Positions 10,936 to 22,119 of a stretch of 64,000 nt of DNA are shown here, in pieces. The position numbers and the translations under genes are program-made. The notes under the pieces are model-generated. The model was not told the origin of the DNA. It searched no databases and saw only the letters and a program-made list of their open reading frames with translations. Position 1 is the stretch's first letter. Every line of letters starts with the position of its first letter. The stretch is from Microstegium vimineum (lineage: Eukaryota > Streptophyta > Magnoliopsida > Poales > Poaceae): contig CM039133.1 of assembly GCA_022036555.1 (NCBI GenBank), positions 6,079,184 to 6,143,183 on the forward strand, in the 5' to 3' direction.

Positions 10936-12092
10936 TACGCTGGATCGGAGGAAATAAATGTTGTCGAGAAACCATCTTGCTGTGAATAAATGGATGACGA
11001 CGACGGCCAAGGTGAAGTTGTTATTGTCGTTGAGTTTGAGCTTCCTCTTGGGAACTCATGGTCAGCTCGATAGTCTTGGTAAGCTCACAACCTACCTTGC
11101 TACTGCAGATACTAGTTCATCATCTTGTGCTTTTTCAGTAGAAACAAATGATGTTGTGCAAAAGAATTGAAGCATTATCTATCGCTAATATAAGGGGTGC
11201 ACAAAAAATCTGAAAACTGACGAATGCCAAAATATAAAGTGAACCCGCGCGCGATGTAACCAAAAAGTTTACACTATTCTCTCTGTCAACCGATGTTATT
11301 TCATTGTCTTAGAATCTTACTATTACCGATGAATAGACATGCTACTAGGGAACAAGATAAATAGTAGAAATTCTCATAACAATCAGAAACATCTGGCAAG
11401 GGAGAGAACAAAGGTTATATTTGTGCAAATTGACCTGAATTTTTGTCATGAACTCATGAATTCATGATCGAGGAGGCTTCATCAGCATCGACTGCGGATA
11501 CACGGACAGCCCGACTTACCAAGACAGCAAGACAGGGCTATGGTACGTGGCCGACGAGGGCTTCACGGACGCCGGGCTCATCCACCCAGTGAACATGGGC
11601 AACCTGCAGCCAGATCTGGCGCTGCGCTATGCCAATGTCCGCTACTTCCCGGGCAACGGCGGCGACGGTGCCCGCCGGAACTGCTACACGCTGCGGTCAC
11701 TGAAGCCCGGCGGCAAGTACATCGTGAGGGCCATCTTTGGCTACGGCAACTATGACAGGCTCAAGAGCCCTCCTACCTTCGACCTCTACGTCGGTGCCAA
11801 CTACTGGACAACGGTGCGCATCGTCAATGGCAGCAGGGCGTACGTGTTTGACACCATCGCTGTGCTGTCGTCGTCCTCCGCCGACTACCTGCAGGTTTGC
11901 CTGGTGAACATAGGGTTAGGAAACCCTTTCATCTCAGGGCTTGACCTCAGACCGCTCCACCCCGAACTCTACCCGGACTCCAGTGAGGCGCAGTCTCTGG
12001 TTTTGCTCAGCTTTTTCCGTGATGATACCGTCGGTTTTGGCCCCAATCGCTACCATTTTGGAATAGACTATCAACACATCAGGTATACTATA

Positions 12093-12139
<47 letters not shown>

Positions 12140-13026
12140 CTGATCGAGTCCACCCATTTCATTCCAATTTTGTTTTTAATTACTGTACAAGCAGGTACCC
12201 GGATGATCCTTACGACCGGATTTGGCAGAGGTACCAATATGTTTCCACCTGGACAGTTCCCGGATCAGCCAGTGGATCAGTAGTCAAGAACGCCCCCAAC
12301 GACACCTACGACGTCCCATCCGCTGTGATGCTGAGCTCATCCACTCCGCTGAATGTCTCAGCGACAATGGAGATTGTGTGGAGCTCGGACTTGTCTATGG
12401 ACGTCGACGCCGACACCAACCTCCTCCTTCTTCTCTTCTTCGCCGAGGTCGTGGAGGCCGCCAGTGCGTCACGGCAGTTCGACGTGCTTCTGGACAGTAA
12501 TGTCACGCTAGCTGCGGCGTTGAGCCCACCATACTTGCTCACCACGGTTGTCAGGGGCAGTGCGCGAGGACCGGGACCTCATACCATCTCGCTTGTGCCA
12601 ACATCCAGCTCCAAGCTTCCGCCTCTGATCAGCGCCATGGAGATATACTTGGTGAGGCCACGGAATGAATCTGCCACCAGCTCTGCCGACGGTATGTTAT
12701 GTCGTACGTAGACAGCTAGTGTACATGAAAGAAATAATGACCATGCAAAGTTCAACTCAATTGTTAAGTTGTATATATCATTCATATGCATGCATGGAGA
12801 GTAATCGTTCAATTTGATCGAGGAGGAGTGTGTTTTTCTCAGCCATTGCAGTGATGAGCCTTCAGCAAAAGTATTCTGTGAAGAAAAACTGGGAAGGAGA
12901 TCCGTGTTCCCCCGCAGCATTTGCATGGGATGGCCTCAACTGCAGTTACAATAGCCCCTTGGTCCCCAGAGAATAATTGCCTTGTGAGTTTCAAATTAAA
13001 TGAACTCACTGATCATCTACGACTAC

Positions 13027-13028
<2 letters not shown>

Positions 13029-13081
<53 letters not shown>
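13029..13081. repeat. (TA)n microsatellite in intron 4
   Basis: About 26 TA units directly after the exon 4 donor. A similar (CT)n-(TA)n run follows exon 2 at 12096-12140. Confidence 0.9.
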
Positions 13082-13085
<4 letters not shown>

Positions 13086-13699
13086 CAATTCCATCCAAAT
13101 TTTGGTAGAAGAAATTTTTAAAACAAGTGCGGGGTTAAAGTTTATGTGATGATCGATGATGATTAATAGCCAGTTCTCACATTCTTCCTGCAGATATTTG
13201 CCATCCAGCGGACTGATTGGTGAGATTGATCCTTCTTTTGATCAGCTAACATTGCTCCAAAACTTGTACGTTCTTCATCACAATATAGTTTCAGAATTTT
13301 TCACATTTTCACAATTATAATTAATATTTCTTTAGTTCTGTCGTCCTTGGGCTGCAGCTGGTGAGCTTCTAATAAGAGTTAACCTTATCACTGATATAAA
13401 TGCTTCAATTTTGCTTCCTGTTTCCTGCAGGAATCTATCCCACAATAATCTCACCGGGCCAATACCCGACTTCCTGGGTCGAGTGCCATCCCTTAGAGTG
13501 CTGTAAGCCTTCTTGGACCTACATATGTTATATAAAAAAAATCTAAAGTTCAGAACCACCTTTAATGTTTTATATTTTTATAAACGTCTTTTTAGAGATT
13601 TGTCAAGCAACAACCTCAGTGGATCAATTCCTAACAGTTTGCTACAAAAATCTCAGGAAGGATTGCTGACCCTAAGGTTCCCTACTCCCTCTGTATTTT

Positions 13700-14815
13700 T
13701 ACTAGCAAAATATGCCCGTGCGTTGCAATGGGAGAAGAAAGACTATCAAACATTTATGAAAAATCAATGACAAGAACGGTACATGTCTATTTTTTGTTTT
13801 ATATAGAATTTAAAAGCTATAGTTTATTTTATAATGATTAAGACATTCATAATATAAACAAATGTTGGTAATTTTATAACAATGTCGCATTAAGTCCATA
13901 ACAAATTTAAATTAGACCTTGATAGAATTTTTATCCCGTTAAAAAGCACATAAACATCTTCATACTATTTGTGCGTTCATTATATTTAAATCTCGAGTTC
14001 TATGACTTCCTTTACAGACCCATAATCAAGAAAATGGTCTATCCACTGACAATACAACCACTTTTAAGTTTTCCACATGTAAACTTGATCGGGGAATGCA
14101 ATGTTACAAGTTTCAAGAAAATTTATTAACCAGACCAGACAATGAAATAGACCCATATTCTAATTTAAAAATTGATTTGTTAGACAAAAAGTGTAACCGG
14201 ATACAATAAGATACACTATTCAATTTTTCCGAGTTGCACTTACTTTTGTCCCGGCTGTACTTTTTTTTTCCAATTTTTCTTCCACGTGCTACTATTTTTC
14301 CAAACAACCCAATAAGTTTTGGAATTGTATTCCGTATCTCATTTTCCTTTCCAAATAGAAATCCTAATTTAAATAGAAAAGAATAAAATAAGACACATAT
14401 TTCCTTAATATTAAACCACACAGAAAAGAATCCTAATTCACATGAGTTGGACTTTTTTACGGGTTTTTCTCTCTGCCGTGTCCGTATGCTACCCTTACTT
14501 TCTTTTTCCATGTTGCACTTGATTTATGTCCTGCCGTGTTTCTCTTCTTACTTTCTTTTTCTTTTCCAATTTACCCAATATGGTTTGGCATTGGATTTCG
14601 TATCACACTTTCCTCTTGTTACTTTATTTTTCCTTTTTAATTTTTCTTTCACGTACTACAATTTGTTTTCGTATTGGACTCTGTATTGTTTTTTGGAATT
14701 GGACTCTGTATCATGTTAGATAAATTGTTCGGTAGTTACTGGAAGGGACGAACAAGAGAATGGATGAACGAAAAAAAAGAGGCTGAAATTTTGCCTCTTT
14801 AGTATTAGGTATAGA
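13700..14815. repeat. Unclassified grass repeat in the large intron of receptor kinase 2
   Basis: Begins with the motif atgcccgtgcgttgcaatgg, seen at the edge of a very common grass repeat, and ends near ggtatagatatg. It includes internal duplicated segments: ttccaatttttcttccacgt at about 14270 and a related stretch at 14560-14660. No coding frame of note and no clear target-site duplication. It fills most of the 1.77-kb intron between the last LRR exon and the transmembrane exon. Confidence 0.45.
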
Positions 14816-14885
14816 TATGAAAATACTAAAGGCAAAACACAGTAACAGTAACAGTAACAGAGTTAGCTTGAAATAAAATGTTGTC

Positions 14886-15045
14886 AACTGATGTGGAGTG
14901 GTTAGGAGAAATTAAATACGCGCGAGGCCTGAGGTCGCGGGTTTGAGCGGCCGCAAAGCACACAAAAATCGAGTAGCCTATGACACTTGTGAAGGCGCTT
15001 GCGTGTGGCTACCTTGCAGGGTCTTCCCGGATTTTTTTTTATGTT
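14886..15045 (+). mobile_element. Probable tRNA-derived SINE
   Basis: A box A-like stretch (gtggagtggttagg) is followed about 35 bp later by a box B-like stretch (cgcgggtttgagc), then a body ending in a T-run at 15035-15042. Spacing and sequence fit an RNA polymerase III promoter of a plant SINE. Box B departs from consensus, so this is a worn copy or a chance match. Confidence 0.5.
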
Positions 15046-15059
15046 TTTTCCCCAAATTT

Positions 15060-15238
15060 GTGATTTATAGATAATGATTTTTTAGAGATGGCTCGAGATA
15101 CAACCGCCTCAATTTCTAGATGTGGCTGGAGAATAGCCTTTACATATCACTGATCTGTAAAGGTGGAAAACTAGTGGGGGCTAAGATAGCCACCTCTATA
15201 AAGTCATCCGAACCGCATCTATAGATTCTTTAGTAGTG
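15060..15238. mobile_element. One-ended CACTA/MITE remnant
   Basis: Ends ctttagtagtg at 15228-15238, the complement of a CACTACTAAAG terminus common in grass CACTA-derived MITEs; preceded by related subterminal sequence (aaccgcatctatagattc). The matching left end is not visible. Confidence 0.45.
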
Positions 15239-17424
15239 ATCATTATGTTTGGCTCAAGGAACTATGTTCATATAATTGGTTGTCTTCTATTACATGTATT
15301 TACATAAGTTCTATTGTTTTTTAACATAACTGAACATTACATATGTAAAGTTATTTTGGAAGAGAGGCGCGTCTCTCATATCGGATCAGCTGGTGAACAC
15401 AAGCATATACTGAAATGTGCTGGCAATTTTATATATGTTGACTAGGGTCGACAACAATCCGTACCTTTGTGTAAATGATACTTGTAACTCTAGTCCAAAC
15501 CGCAAGAAGACCAAACTAGCACTTGGACTTGGACTTGGAGTACCTGTGATCATACTTGTAGCAGCAGTTGCCATTTGGTTCCTCATCAACAGAACAGATT
15601 CAAAAGGTATCGTAATATGCTGGCTGAAATTCATGTCAATTTGTTTCATCAAATCAAACAATTCTTTGACTGAGATTGCAAAGGAGACCATAGAGATGTA
15701 GGTGCTCAATGCAAATTTTAACTTGTAGGACCATATACATTTGCAACTCAGAGTGTTGGGATTGGGGCAATGTGCAAAATTTAACTTTATTTTCATGCTT
15801 GCTTGACATTAATAATCACACTTTTCAGCAAGATGCAAAACCATTCGAATTGCAATAAAATCATTGTACACATTGGCGGATCCATGAGGGGGGCTAGGGT
15901 GGCTGCAGCCCTCCACGTGATCCTTAATCCTCTATTGAATTATTATAGCATTAGTATTAAATTACCATTAAACTTTTATTATCAATCATCATCTCTATTA
16001 TTTAACCCCCTCTTTACCCCATCCCGGATCTGCCAGTAATTGTACACTACATTTACAGGAGTTTTTAATACTCTACTTATCGACGACAGAGTGTTTGGTC
16101 CTAGTGGTGAGGCGCCACAGGAAGCTGTCGGAGGCGGTCAGGCCGCACAAGTTATGGAGAACGATCAGGACCCGCCACAAACTCTATGGGAAGACCATGC
16201 AGAAATGCCTGATGGTCAACAACAAGATCCTGCATGGGACAGTAGCCGTCATGGCCCAGAACCCGTAGAGGATGACCATGCAACTCAATTGGCTACCGTT
16301 CCTCAGCGTTTCAGTTATGAGGATTTAAAGCGAATCACGGACGACTTCAAGAAAAGAATTGGCGAGGGAGGGTTCGGCCACGTCTTCTTTGGGAAGTTTT
16401 CAGATGGAACACCTGTTGCTGTGAAGATGAGAATGAGACCACCAGGGGCGGCGGCGTCATCGTCGCATGGGGATAACCAATTTTTAGCCGAGGTGAGCGC
16501 GCTTGCATAAATATATATGCTTGGGCTAATTTCCAAAATTCTCCACTTGATGATATATATTGATTGTTGCGAAACTCACATAATCCTCACAAAATATACC
16601 TATTCCAGTAAGTAATAAGGCACTATACCATATATAGGAACTAATCATAACTCACTTGGTTTTCTTGCGGTAGAACTCATAATATTATGGGTGAAAAAAA
16701 GAGTAAGCACAATATTATGCATGATTGTTCCTCAAAGATTATAGGATTTTTGGAATTACATACACAGGTTGAGCACTTAGGCCGTAGTCGCCACGAGAAT
16801 GTGGTGTCATTGTTGGGCTATTGTGAGGATGAAGAGCATTTAGGCCTGGTCTATGAATACATTAAGGGAGGAAACCTAGAAGACCGGCTGAAAAAGGTTT
16901 GTAAATTTTTTCCTAGCATGCAACCTTTTGTCCACATATTTCATCAAACCATATAATGAGATCGAAGTAACTGTTGCTGACAGGAGCCTTAGGCAAGGAA
17001 GATCCTCTGACATGGTCAGAACGCCTAAAGATCGCGCTGCATTCTGCCAATGGTACCTATGTACATATATGTCACAACCTTTCAATTTATTCCCTAATTT
17101 TATTTTCTGATCTCTCTTGCAAGGGTAACCTTTAAGTATAGTACTACCATTAATTCCAATGTAGGCACTTTAGGGCATCAACATAGCATTTCACGTGACA
17201 ATTTGACTTCATATTTTTGATAAATACATATCATTTTATTGTGATAAAAAGTATTCTATTTCAATTATTTAACATTATATATTATGATTAAACACCAACC
17301 ATCTCAACAAGCCTCTCCATTGATCTTTACGAAACACACTAGGAAAAAAGAGATAAATCCTAAACATTCTCACAAAGAACAAAAAAGATTGGGCCATCTA
17401 TTAGGTAGGTCATTCCAATAATCA

Positions 17425-17990
17425 CACTAGTAGAAAAACAGTTTTTACTAGCGCCCCAAAAAAATAGCACAGTCGGTTTCAGTTATCAGCCGTTCAGTTA
17501 TCAGCCGCCTGTATCGAAAAAAACGGTTCTGAACGGCTCTGAACCGCCTGTAGAAATTGATTTCTACATGTGGTTTACTTAAGAAATCCGCCTGTAGAAA
17601 TGATCTTAAGGAACCGGCTGTAGAAATCGATTTCTACATGCAGTTCATTAAGACAACCGCCACTAGAAATCGACCTCGGATTTTTTCCACTGATTTTTTT
17701 TATTTTGTAAACGATCTCTGATGGAAAAAATTTCTACATAAAAGTTGTAGATCTCAAAAAGTTATGAAACTTTGTAGTTGGCAACTTTTTGATTTGAAAT
17801 CATCTTGTCATCGAAAAATACGTTCGAATGTGTTAAATTTAAAATTCAAAATTTTGTAAACGACCTCGGATGGAAAAAACTTTCTACATGAAAGTTGTAG
17901 ATCTCGAAAGGTATGAAACTTTGTAGTTGACAACATTTTCATTTGAATTCATCTTGTCATCGAAAAATACGTTCTACATGTGTATTCATC
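17425..17990. mobile_element. Truncated CACTA element in intron 11 of receptor kinase 2
   Basis: Starts CACTAGTAGAAAAACAG and carries a subterminal array of ccgcctgtagaaatcgattt in both orientations (17500-17670). This is followed by two direct copies of about 150 bp beginning ttttgtaaacga (17704 and 17853), each with tttctacat.aaagttgtag. No opposite terminus is seen before the next exon at 18118, so only one end survives. Confidence 0.65.
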
Positions 17991-18001
17991 TTTTCATTTG
18001 A

Positions 18002-18035
<34 letters not shown>

Positions 18036-18344
18036 TTGTGTGTGGCCATCTGTTCTTTTGAATCGATGGAAGCTAAAGGTACTAATGCAGATCTGAACAA
18101 TGCTTGCATGCGTGCAGGACTGCACTACTTGCACTCTGCCTTTAACACGCCGCTGATACATAGAGATGTGAAGGCTGCAAACATCCTCCTAACGGAAAAG
18201 CTTGTTGCCAAGATCTCTGACTTTGGGCTCGCGAGGGCTATCAGCAGTGAAGCAAAAACACACACCATCACCCACACGGTGTGTGGTACTCCTGGTTACA
18301 TGGACCCTGTGTACGTACTGTCGTCGATGATGCAGATATATATA

Positions 18345-18565
18345 TATATATACTCTTTAGTGGTTGTGATCGAAAAATATAATACAATACGTTACATGAT
18401 ATACTCTTTACTGTTTGTGATCGAATAATATAATACAATACGTACTGCATGTCATGTAGCGTATTGTATTATATTATTCGATCACAAACACTAAAGAGTA
18501 TATATATATGTACAACATGCAGTACGTCTTGTATTATATTATTAGATCACACACTAAAGAGTATA
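18345..18565. repeat. Compound inverted repeat (two tandem units facing two inverted units) in intron 12
   Basis: A unit of about 41 bp, tactctttagtg-ttgtgatcga-(a/t)-aatataatacaatacg, occurs at 18350 and 18402 on the plus strand and as its complement at 18460 and 18522. The RNA could fold into a hairpin of about 200 nt within the intron ahead of the last kinase exon. Confidence 0.8.
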
Positions 18566-19377
18566 TATATATATACACCCACCCATCCACCCACATATGT
18601 GAGCATGCATGCAATTCAGGTACCTGAAGGAAGGTGAGCTGAGAGGCAAGACCGACGTGTACAGCTTCGGCATCGTTCTCCTGCAGCTCATCACTTCCCG
18701 GCCAACTTTCGCCATTGTTGGCGATAACAGAAGTATCAGCATTGCCGACTGGGTGCGCGACAGGCTTTCTAATAAAGATGAGGTCCATGAAGATATCTTG
18801 AGCGTTTTGGACTCCAGCTTAAGAGGTGGTGATGGTCACTGCGACCTCGTCTCTGCCAGGAAGGTGGCGGAACTTGCGCTGCGATGCGCGGACCGCGAGG
18901 ATGTTCATGCCCGCCCCACGATGGAGGATGTTGTGGCGGAGCTGGAGGAGCTCCAGCAGCAGCAGCAGCCGGACGACGACGGGGCCTCCTCCTCGGCGGC
19001 GGCGGCAGGGACCAGCAGTGGTTGTTCAGCGATGGCGGACGAGGAGGAGGAGGACGACCACCAGGCTGCTGTTGCTGGTGTGGACGCATGAGTTCGTCCA
19101 ATTCGATCGCAGAAGCTGCAGAAGCTAGGGATGGAATTTGGATGTATTTTTTCAGTCCACGAAAAAATCATATATATGACAATAACTCTCAAGTGTGAAC
19201 AGGAATCCGCTGACAGGATAAGATGTTGCCCTTGCCAAGTCAACAATATTTCTAGCTAGTTAGCTGTCTTTCGGTCAACACTCAACAGCTAGCGAGGGCG
19301 TCAACACTCTACCGTACTTCGGATAAGATAAAGATGGGTTGCATATGTCAATCAACGGAAATAAATTAAAGTGTTGG

Positions 19378-19570
19378 GTTTTTTTTTCGCGATCCGTGTG
19401 AAACGTTTTTCATTAAGCGGAAAAAAGCTTGTTACAATCCAAGCTGACCATGGTAATCCATTGATTACCAAGACTTACGACCAGAACATACGTGGTTGTG
19501 ATTTACATACTACTAACTAGCGACAAATCAACTGAGCAGATCGAGGGCCCTCACATTGCTGGTTGCATCA
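19378..19570 (-). mobile_element. Possible 3' end of a LINE (minus orientation)
   Basis: A T-run at 19379-19387 followed by cgcgatccgtgtgaaacg and cattaagcgg...gttacaatcc resembles the end of plant LINEs in reverse orientation. There is no coding frame, and 19092-19378 holds only the 3' flank of receptor kinase 2. Confidence 0.35.
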
Positions 19571-19574
19571 CGAG

Positions 19575-20417
19575 ATTTATCCACTCTAGGACCTCCAACT
19601 ATCACAAAAGTCTAGATTTTAATTTTGAACATCAAAACCGAATAACATTGGCCCTCTAACTCTTGAAAAAAATTTACTTTTCAACCTTGAGCGATTTTGC
19701 AGGCTGTTTCGGTGCGTGAACAGTAACTTTTGACATTTGTCTACAGTACTAATATTTGTTTATTTCATAACTAATTATTGGTGCATGTTAAATTCATAAA
19801 TTTTTTTGTGTAGCCTCTTCATGATGTTCTCTACCTAGGAAAAATATGAAACCTAATCCTAATCCCCTTTTATTAATTAAATAAAACATGAAATAAGAAC
19901 TTATTTAAACATAGGGATTAATCCTAATCCCCTTTTCTTAATTAAATAATTAATTAAACATGAAATAAGAATTTATTTAAACATTTCAAATTCATCCTAA
20001 ACTTTTTGTACAGATTGATATCATCATAAAATAGCTACAAATCAATTTTCATAATTTTTAGATATTTATTTTGGCCTACAAAAAATCATAGAAGTTGCAT
20101 TTATTAATTAAAAGAGGTAATTTTAAAACATGAAAAACTATTCATTTTCTAGGTTTCATATTTTTCATAGGTAGAGAACATCATGAAGAGGGTACACAAA
20201 ACTTTTTCATGAATTTAACATGCACCAATAATTAGTTATGAAATAAATAAATATCAGTACAATGGAAAAATGTCAAAAGTGCCGAAATAGCCTGCAAAAC
20301 CGTCCAAGGTTGAAAAATGAACTTTTTCAAGAGTTAGAGGGTCAATGTTATCCGGTTTTGAAGTTTAAGGTTGAAATCTGGACTTTTGTGATAGTTGGAG
20401 GTCCTAAAGTGGACTTA
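19575..20417. mobile_element. Large foldback element (inverted-repeat arms of about 290-400 bp)
   Basis: The left arm reads ccac.ctaggacctccaact and onward to aaaaatatgaaacct (about 19868). The right arm reads back from aggtttcatatttttcatag (about 20150) to agttggaggtcctaaagtgg (about 20414). Arms are mostly collinear with scattered mismatches; the centre (19870-20150) contains short direct repeats of a tccccttttnttaattaaat type. No coding frame. A transcript would form a long hairpin. No target-site duplication was identified. Confidence 0.8.
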
Positions 20418-20544
20418 ACCCTATATAAAAACATGTAGATGAGCACAAAACAAATTCCAATAGCTCAAGGTCTCAAACATAGTCCAGGAACATGCGTTCA
20501 TATTTGAACATAGTATAATTTCGCCCGTGTAGTATTAAAATCAC

Positions 20545-20973
20545 TCAAAAGTCAAAACGAACATTGATAATTTCGCCGAAGTAGGTGTTCCAGAGGTGGT
20601 CGAAGAGTGCCAGCGCTGATGCTTTGGTGGGGAGGGAGTAGGCGTTGCCGAAACCGCCGATGGAGATGGACACCGGCACGCCTAGGAACTGGCATCGCTT
20701 GATGGCCGCGCCCATGCCGGCCGTCGAGTGGCCGGAGAGGTCCAGGTGGTAGCTGTTGTTGCCGTAGACGTCGAGGAAGGACATGATTACCATGCTGTAG
20801 AGCCCCGAGTCGCAGGCTTCTCGGAGTGAGCCCTCGTCCTTGTGCCGGCCCCAGAACACCGTCACCTGCCCGGTCTTCGTCCCCTGCGCGGTGGCTGGGC
20901 CGGCGAGGAGGCTGATTATCGCGACGAGGAAGAGAAACGCCGCCGCGGCTACGACTACTGCTGATGACGCCAT
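20545..20973 (-). pseudogene. GH18 xylanase-inhibitor/class III chitinase-like gene, C-terminally truncated
   Basis: Start ATG at 20971-20973 (MASSAVVVAAAAF), then a signal peptide of about 30 residues ending ATAQG. The following segment is the first strands of the GH18 barrel: TGQVTVFWGRHKDEGSLREA, YSMVIMSFLDVYG, YHLDLSGHSTAG, GVPVSISIGGFG and LFDHLWNTYFG. This matches cereal XIP-type proteins, secreted GH18-fold inhibitors of microbial xylanases. Normal length is about 300 residues; here homology stops after about 134 residues and eight unrelated codons follow. The region with the DxxDxDxE catalytic site is missing. The break lies about 150 bp from the foldback element. Codon use is GC-rich, as in many grass defence genes. 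Confidence 0.8.
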
Positions 20974-21066
20974 TGTGTACAACTGAGTTTGCTTCTTGAT
21001 CCGGCCGTGTCGTCCTGAACGGGAGAGTGTGTGGTGGTGTGGAAAAAATGTTGGGGGCAGGCAAGG

Positions 21067-21075
21067 TGTATATAT
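21067..21075 (-). promoter_or_regulatory. Putative TATA box of the GH18 gene
   Basis: On the minus strand the sequence reads ccatatataca about 95 bp upstream of the ATG, a normal plant position. The promoter appears kept although the coding region is cut. Confidence 0.5.
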
Positions 21076-21199
21076 GGAGAGACCGAATCGGAAAGAGAGC
21101 TGCTGATCGATGCATAGGATCGGAAGAGACATGAGAGCTAGCATTGTTGACTTGGTGTGGAAAACAATTGCAGCAGCCATTGTTGACTGGTGCAAGGAA

Positions 21200-22110
21200 A
21201 ATCAAATCATTTCAGTGGAACAGTGAACATGAGAAGATGGAAGCAAGTCGGCAGCTCACTCTCGAGCTCCTGCGTGCAGAACAGTACAGTGTAGAGCATG
21301 GGAGGTGAGCTAGCTAGCCAGTAGTACACTAGTGTCCACAATCAAAGAGTTGAATAGTACTACCACTATTATATCCAGATCACCAGATGTGTTGTGATGA
21401 AAGAGACATGAGAGAAACGAACCATCCATGTCCATGGCCACCCAATGTTGACCGGCAATTGAGCCTCTATACAGTTTCGGTCATCGTTCCACGTTGACCA
21501 TGGAACTGACAAGGTCACTGGAATGTGGGCCCACTCATTTATCTATAGTTGCACACCTCTTGGACATCCAAACATCCTTCGGTAAAGAAAGGGATTTGCT
21601 AAATTTTAGGTGTCTGAAATTTAGTTTCCTTTCAGCGACAGTTATTGCATATATTTTATACTAAAATTACAGTTTTAGTTCGTTGCAATTTACGTAGACA
21701 CAGTCTGTAATTTTTTATTTCAGAAATAAAAAATCCGTTAAACAAAATTACAAACCTGACAAAATCTTATAAATATTGGCACAAAGACAATTCAACAATT
21801 ACAATTATTTCTATAGAAGAACAAGAACAAAAATTTAATATGTTATAACACAAAGACAAATAATAAAATACAAAATTAACAAGTAACTTATACTAGTTGG
21901 TGGTATATTAGTGTTGTCTGAAATCAACTTAAATTTCAGGCACATGAACTATAAGAAAAGTGGTAAAGAAAATAATTATTCGCTTTGTTCACTTGAACAT
22001 ATATAAAAGCTATAATCATTCCTACTTTTTTAGTTATAAAACAATGTTTTTTCTCTTACAACAAATCATCCATACAAAACAGGATTTTTCATTATGGACA
22101 ACAAAAACTT
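21200..22110. other. Intergenic AT-rich stretch, no gene seen
   Basis: Upstream flank of the GH18 gene and downstream flank of the SABATH pseudogene. A weak pairing between ttttaggtgtctgaaattta (21605) and aacttaaatttcaggcacat (21927) suggests a worn inverted-repeat element, but it is imperfect. Confidence 0.4.
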
Positions 22111-22119
22111 GTTCAAGAT

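Larger units (their letters stand above)
10958..19091 (+). pseudogene. Receptor kinase 2 (malectin-like LRR receptor-like kinase, LRR-I class) with two frameshifts
   Basis: Thirteen exons: 10958-11078, 11476-12082, 12195-12691, 12843-12983, 13194-13265, 13431-13502, 13596-13676, 15446-15606, 16059-16492, 16768-16896, 16984-17052, 18118-18310, 18620-19091. Order: signal peptide, malectin-like domain (exons 2-3, starting GFISIDCGY), NWEGDPC and two leucine-rich repeats (LRR exons of 72 nt), transmembrane helix (exon 8), kinase with GEGGFG, AVK, HRDVKAAN, DFGLARA and YSFGIVLLQL, then a Gln/Ser/acidic tail. It would be a plasma-membrane Ser/Thr kinase. Exon 4 has 2 extra nt (GAGA near 12969-12972) giving TAA at 12974-12976. 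Exon 10 has 2 extra nt in an A-run (16891-16895); its counterpart in gene 1 is 127 nt, here 129. GYMDPV replaces the usual GYLDPE. Start could be M at 10958 or 10994. Confidence 0.85.
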
